NCBI GenBank assembly: GCA_030630065.1
Contig: DAOVNU010000067.1
Coordinates: forward strand, 1-5,258
Source of the DNA: a bacterium
GTDB lineage: Bacteria > Ratteibacteria > UBA8468
Direction: 5' to 3'
DNA length: 5,258 nt
Shown here: positions 4,574 through 5,258 of the stretch, one piece after another
How the letters are laid out: each line of letters starts with the position of its first letter
Position numbering within the stretch: position 1 is the stretch's first letter
Program-made: the position numbers and the translations under genes
The notes under the pieces: generated by a model
Told to the model about the DNA's origin: nothing
Seen by the model: the letters and a program-made list of their open reading frames with translations, nothing else
The model's database searches: none

Positions 4574-5258
4574 ATGGTAAAAAAAGATTTTTTAACTAAA
4601 TTGAAGCAGGAAGGCATAATCTTTGCCGATGGAGCAATGGGTACAATGCTCCAGGAAAAAGGATTATCTCCCGGGGCTGCTCCAGAGGAATGGAATATCA
4701 GCCATCAGGAGGAAATTCTTTCTGTCCACCAATCCTATTTGAAAGCAGGAGCCAAAATCATCCTCACCAATACCTTCGGGGCAAACCGGCTGAAATTAAG
4801 AAAGGTATCATTAGAAAAAAAGACAAAAGAGTTAAATTGCGCCGGGGCAGAGATTGCGCAGAAAGCAATTGAAAATTTTCCCGATTGTTATCTTGCCGGG
4901 GATATCGGACCAAGCGGGGAATTGATTCAGCCCCTCGGTAAAATATCTCCTGAGGAAATATATGAGGTTTTTACCGAGCAGGCAACAATTCTTGCAAATG
5001 CCGGAGTTGAGATTATTATTCTGGAAACCTTTACCTCTTTGCAAGAGATTGAGATTGCGGCAAGAGCAGTAAAGGAAAATACGGAACTACCGCTGATTGC
5101 AAGTTTGAGTTTTTTTGGAGGAGTCCGCACAATGATGGGGGATAGAATCAAGGAGATTGTCGAGCACTTAGAAAAGCATGCCGATGTCCTTGGCTCTAAC
5201 TGTGGTGAAGGGGTTGAGGAGATAATTAAGGTAATTAATGAATTTCACAAATTTACCC
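4574..5258 (+). CDS. metH: MetH-type homocysteine S-methyltransferase domain (N-terminal part, continues past the window)
   Basis: The frame from ATG 4574 stays open to the window edge (228 codons visible). It begins MVKKDFLTKLKQEG and shows the homocysteine-binding (beta/alpha)8 barrel of cobalamin-dependent methionine synthase: DGAMGTMLQ (19-27), EEWNISHQEEI (38-48), ILTNTFGANRLKL (63-75), AGDIGPSGELIQPLG (108-122), IILETF (148-153) and LGSNCGEG (206-213). C210 is the first zinc-binding cysteine; the other two (the usual GGCCG block) would lie beyond position 5258. The domain activates homocysteine thiolate for methylation to methionine in the cytoplasm. It could belong to full-length MetH, a short MetH lacking later domains, or a fusion with methylenetetrahydrofolate reductase; the missing 3' part is needed to decide. 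It is divergent from the uxaE operon, whose last visible gene is another possible methyltransferase. Confidence 0.9.
   Translation, partial: MVKKDFLTKLKQEGIIFADGAMGTMLQEKGLSPGAAPEEWNISHQEEILSVHQSYLKAGAKIILTNTFGANRLKLRKVSLEKKTKELNCAGAEIAQKAIENFPDCYLAGDIGPSGELIQPLGKISPEEIYEVFTEQATILANAGVEIIILETFTSLQEIEIAARAVKENTELPLIASLSFFGGVRTMMGDRIKEIVEHLEKHADVLGSNCGEGVEEIIKVINEFHKFT

Noticed and set aside
4495..4617. ATG at 4617 as the uxaE start, giving a 516-aa protein.
   Set aside because: It would overlap the divergent metH coding region by 44 bp and place both promoters inside coding sequence. The extra 40 residues (rich in K, F and I) look unlike the family, whereas GTG 4497 sits 7 nt after a perfect TATAAT and gives a normal length.
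4690..5151. Frames at 4690-4872 (plus), 4832-5044 (minus) and 4927-5151 (minus).
   Set aside because: They overlap the metH frame, which is unmistakable from DGAMGTM to LGSNCGEG.

Overview
The window is an AT-rich bacterial segment. Hand counts over a few hundred bases of the two long minus-strand genes give about 36-38% GC. It is tightly packed, with two transcription units diverging from a 76-bp gap near position 4535. Bacterial sigma70-type promoters, Shine-Dalgarno sites and ATGA or TAAATG junctions show it is bacterial. The gene set (a UxaE-type epimerase, a COG1313 radical SAM protein, a MetH N-terminus and a UROD-like methyltransferase) would fit an anaerobic or little-studied lineage. 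I cannot name the phylum from the sequence.

Rightward unit: from 4574 to the window edge runs the N-terminal homocysteine S-methyltransferase domain of a MetH-type protein (228 codons visible). Leftward unit, in transcription order: a UxaE-family tagaturonate/fructuronate epimerase (start revised to GTG at 4497); a two-gene cassette of a 69-aa protein and a Pol-beta-fold nucleotidyltransferase; a PflX-like (COG1313) radical SAM protein; a TauE/SafE-family membrane transporter; an endonuclease III-like HhH-GPD glycosylase; and the first 24 codons of a UROD-family protein. Junctions between the older members are 0-2 bp or overlap by 4 bp, so this looks like one operon. Its members do not form one obvious pathway.

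Two observations stand out. First, the cassette lies between perfect 31-bp direct repeats (2331-2361 and 3039-3069) made of the stop codon of uxaE plus the first 28 nt of the radical SAM gene. The simplest reading is that uxaE and the radical SAM gene once abutted (TAAATG), and that about 677 bp of richer GC (about 47% in the sampled part) entered exactly at the junction, leaving both genes intact. Second, all three promoters that can be recognised (metH, uxaE and the cassette) have their -10 hexamer exactly 7 nt upstream of a start codon, which predicts leaderless or nearly leaderless mRNAs for unit-leading genes. Several genes inside the operon instead carry Shine-Dalgarno sequences.

The divergent control region also holds a cluster of TGACT/AGTCA half-sites overlapping both -35 boxes, a plausible operator linking the two units. 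No tRNA, rRNA, CRISPR array or convincing terminator was seen, and no gene-free stretch exceeds 300 bp.
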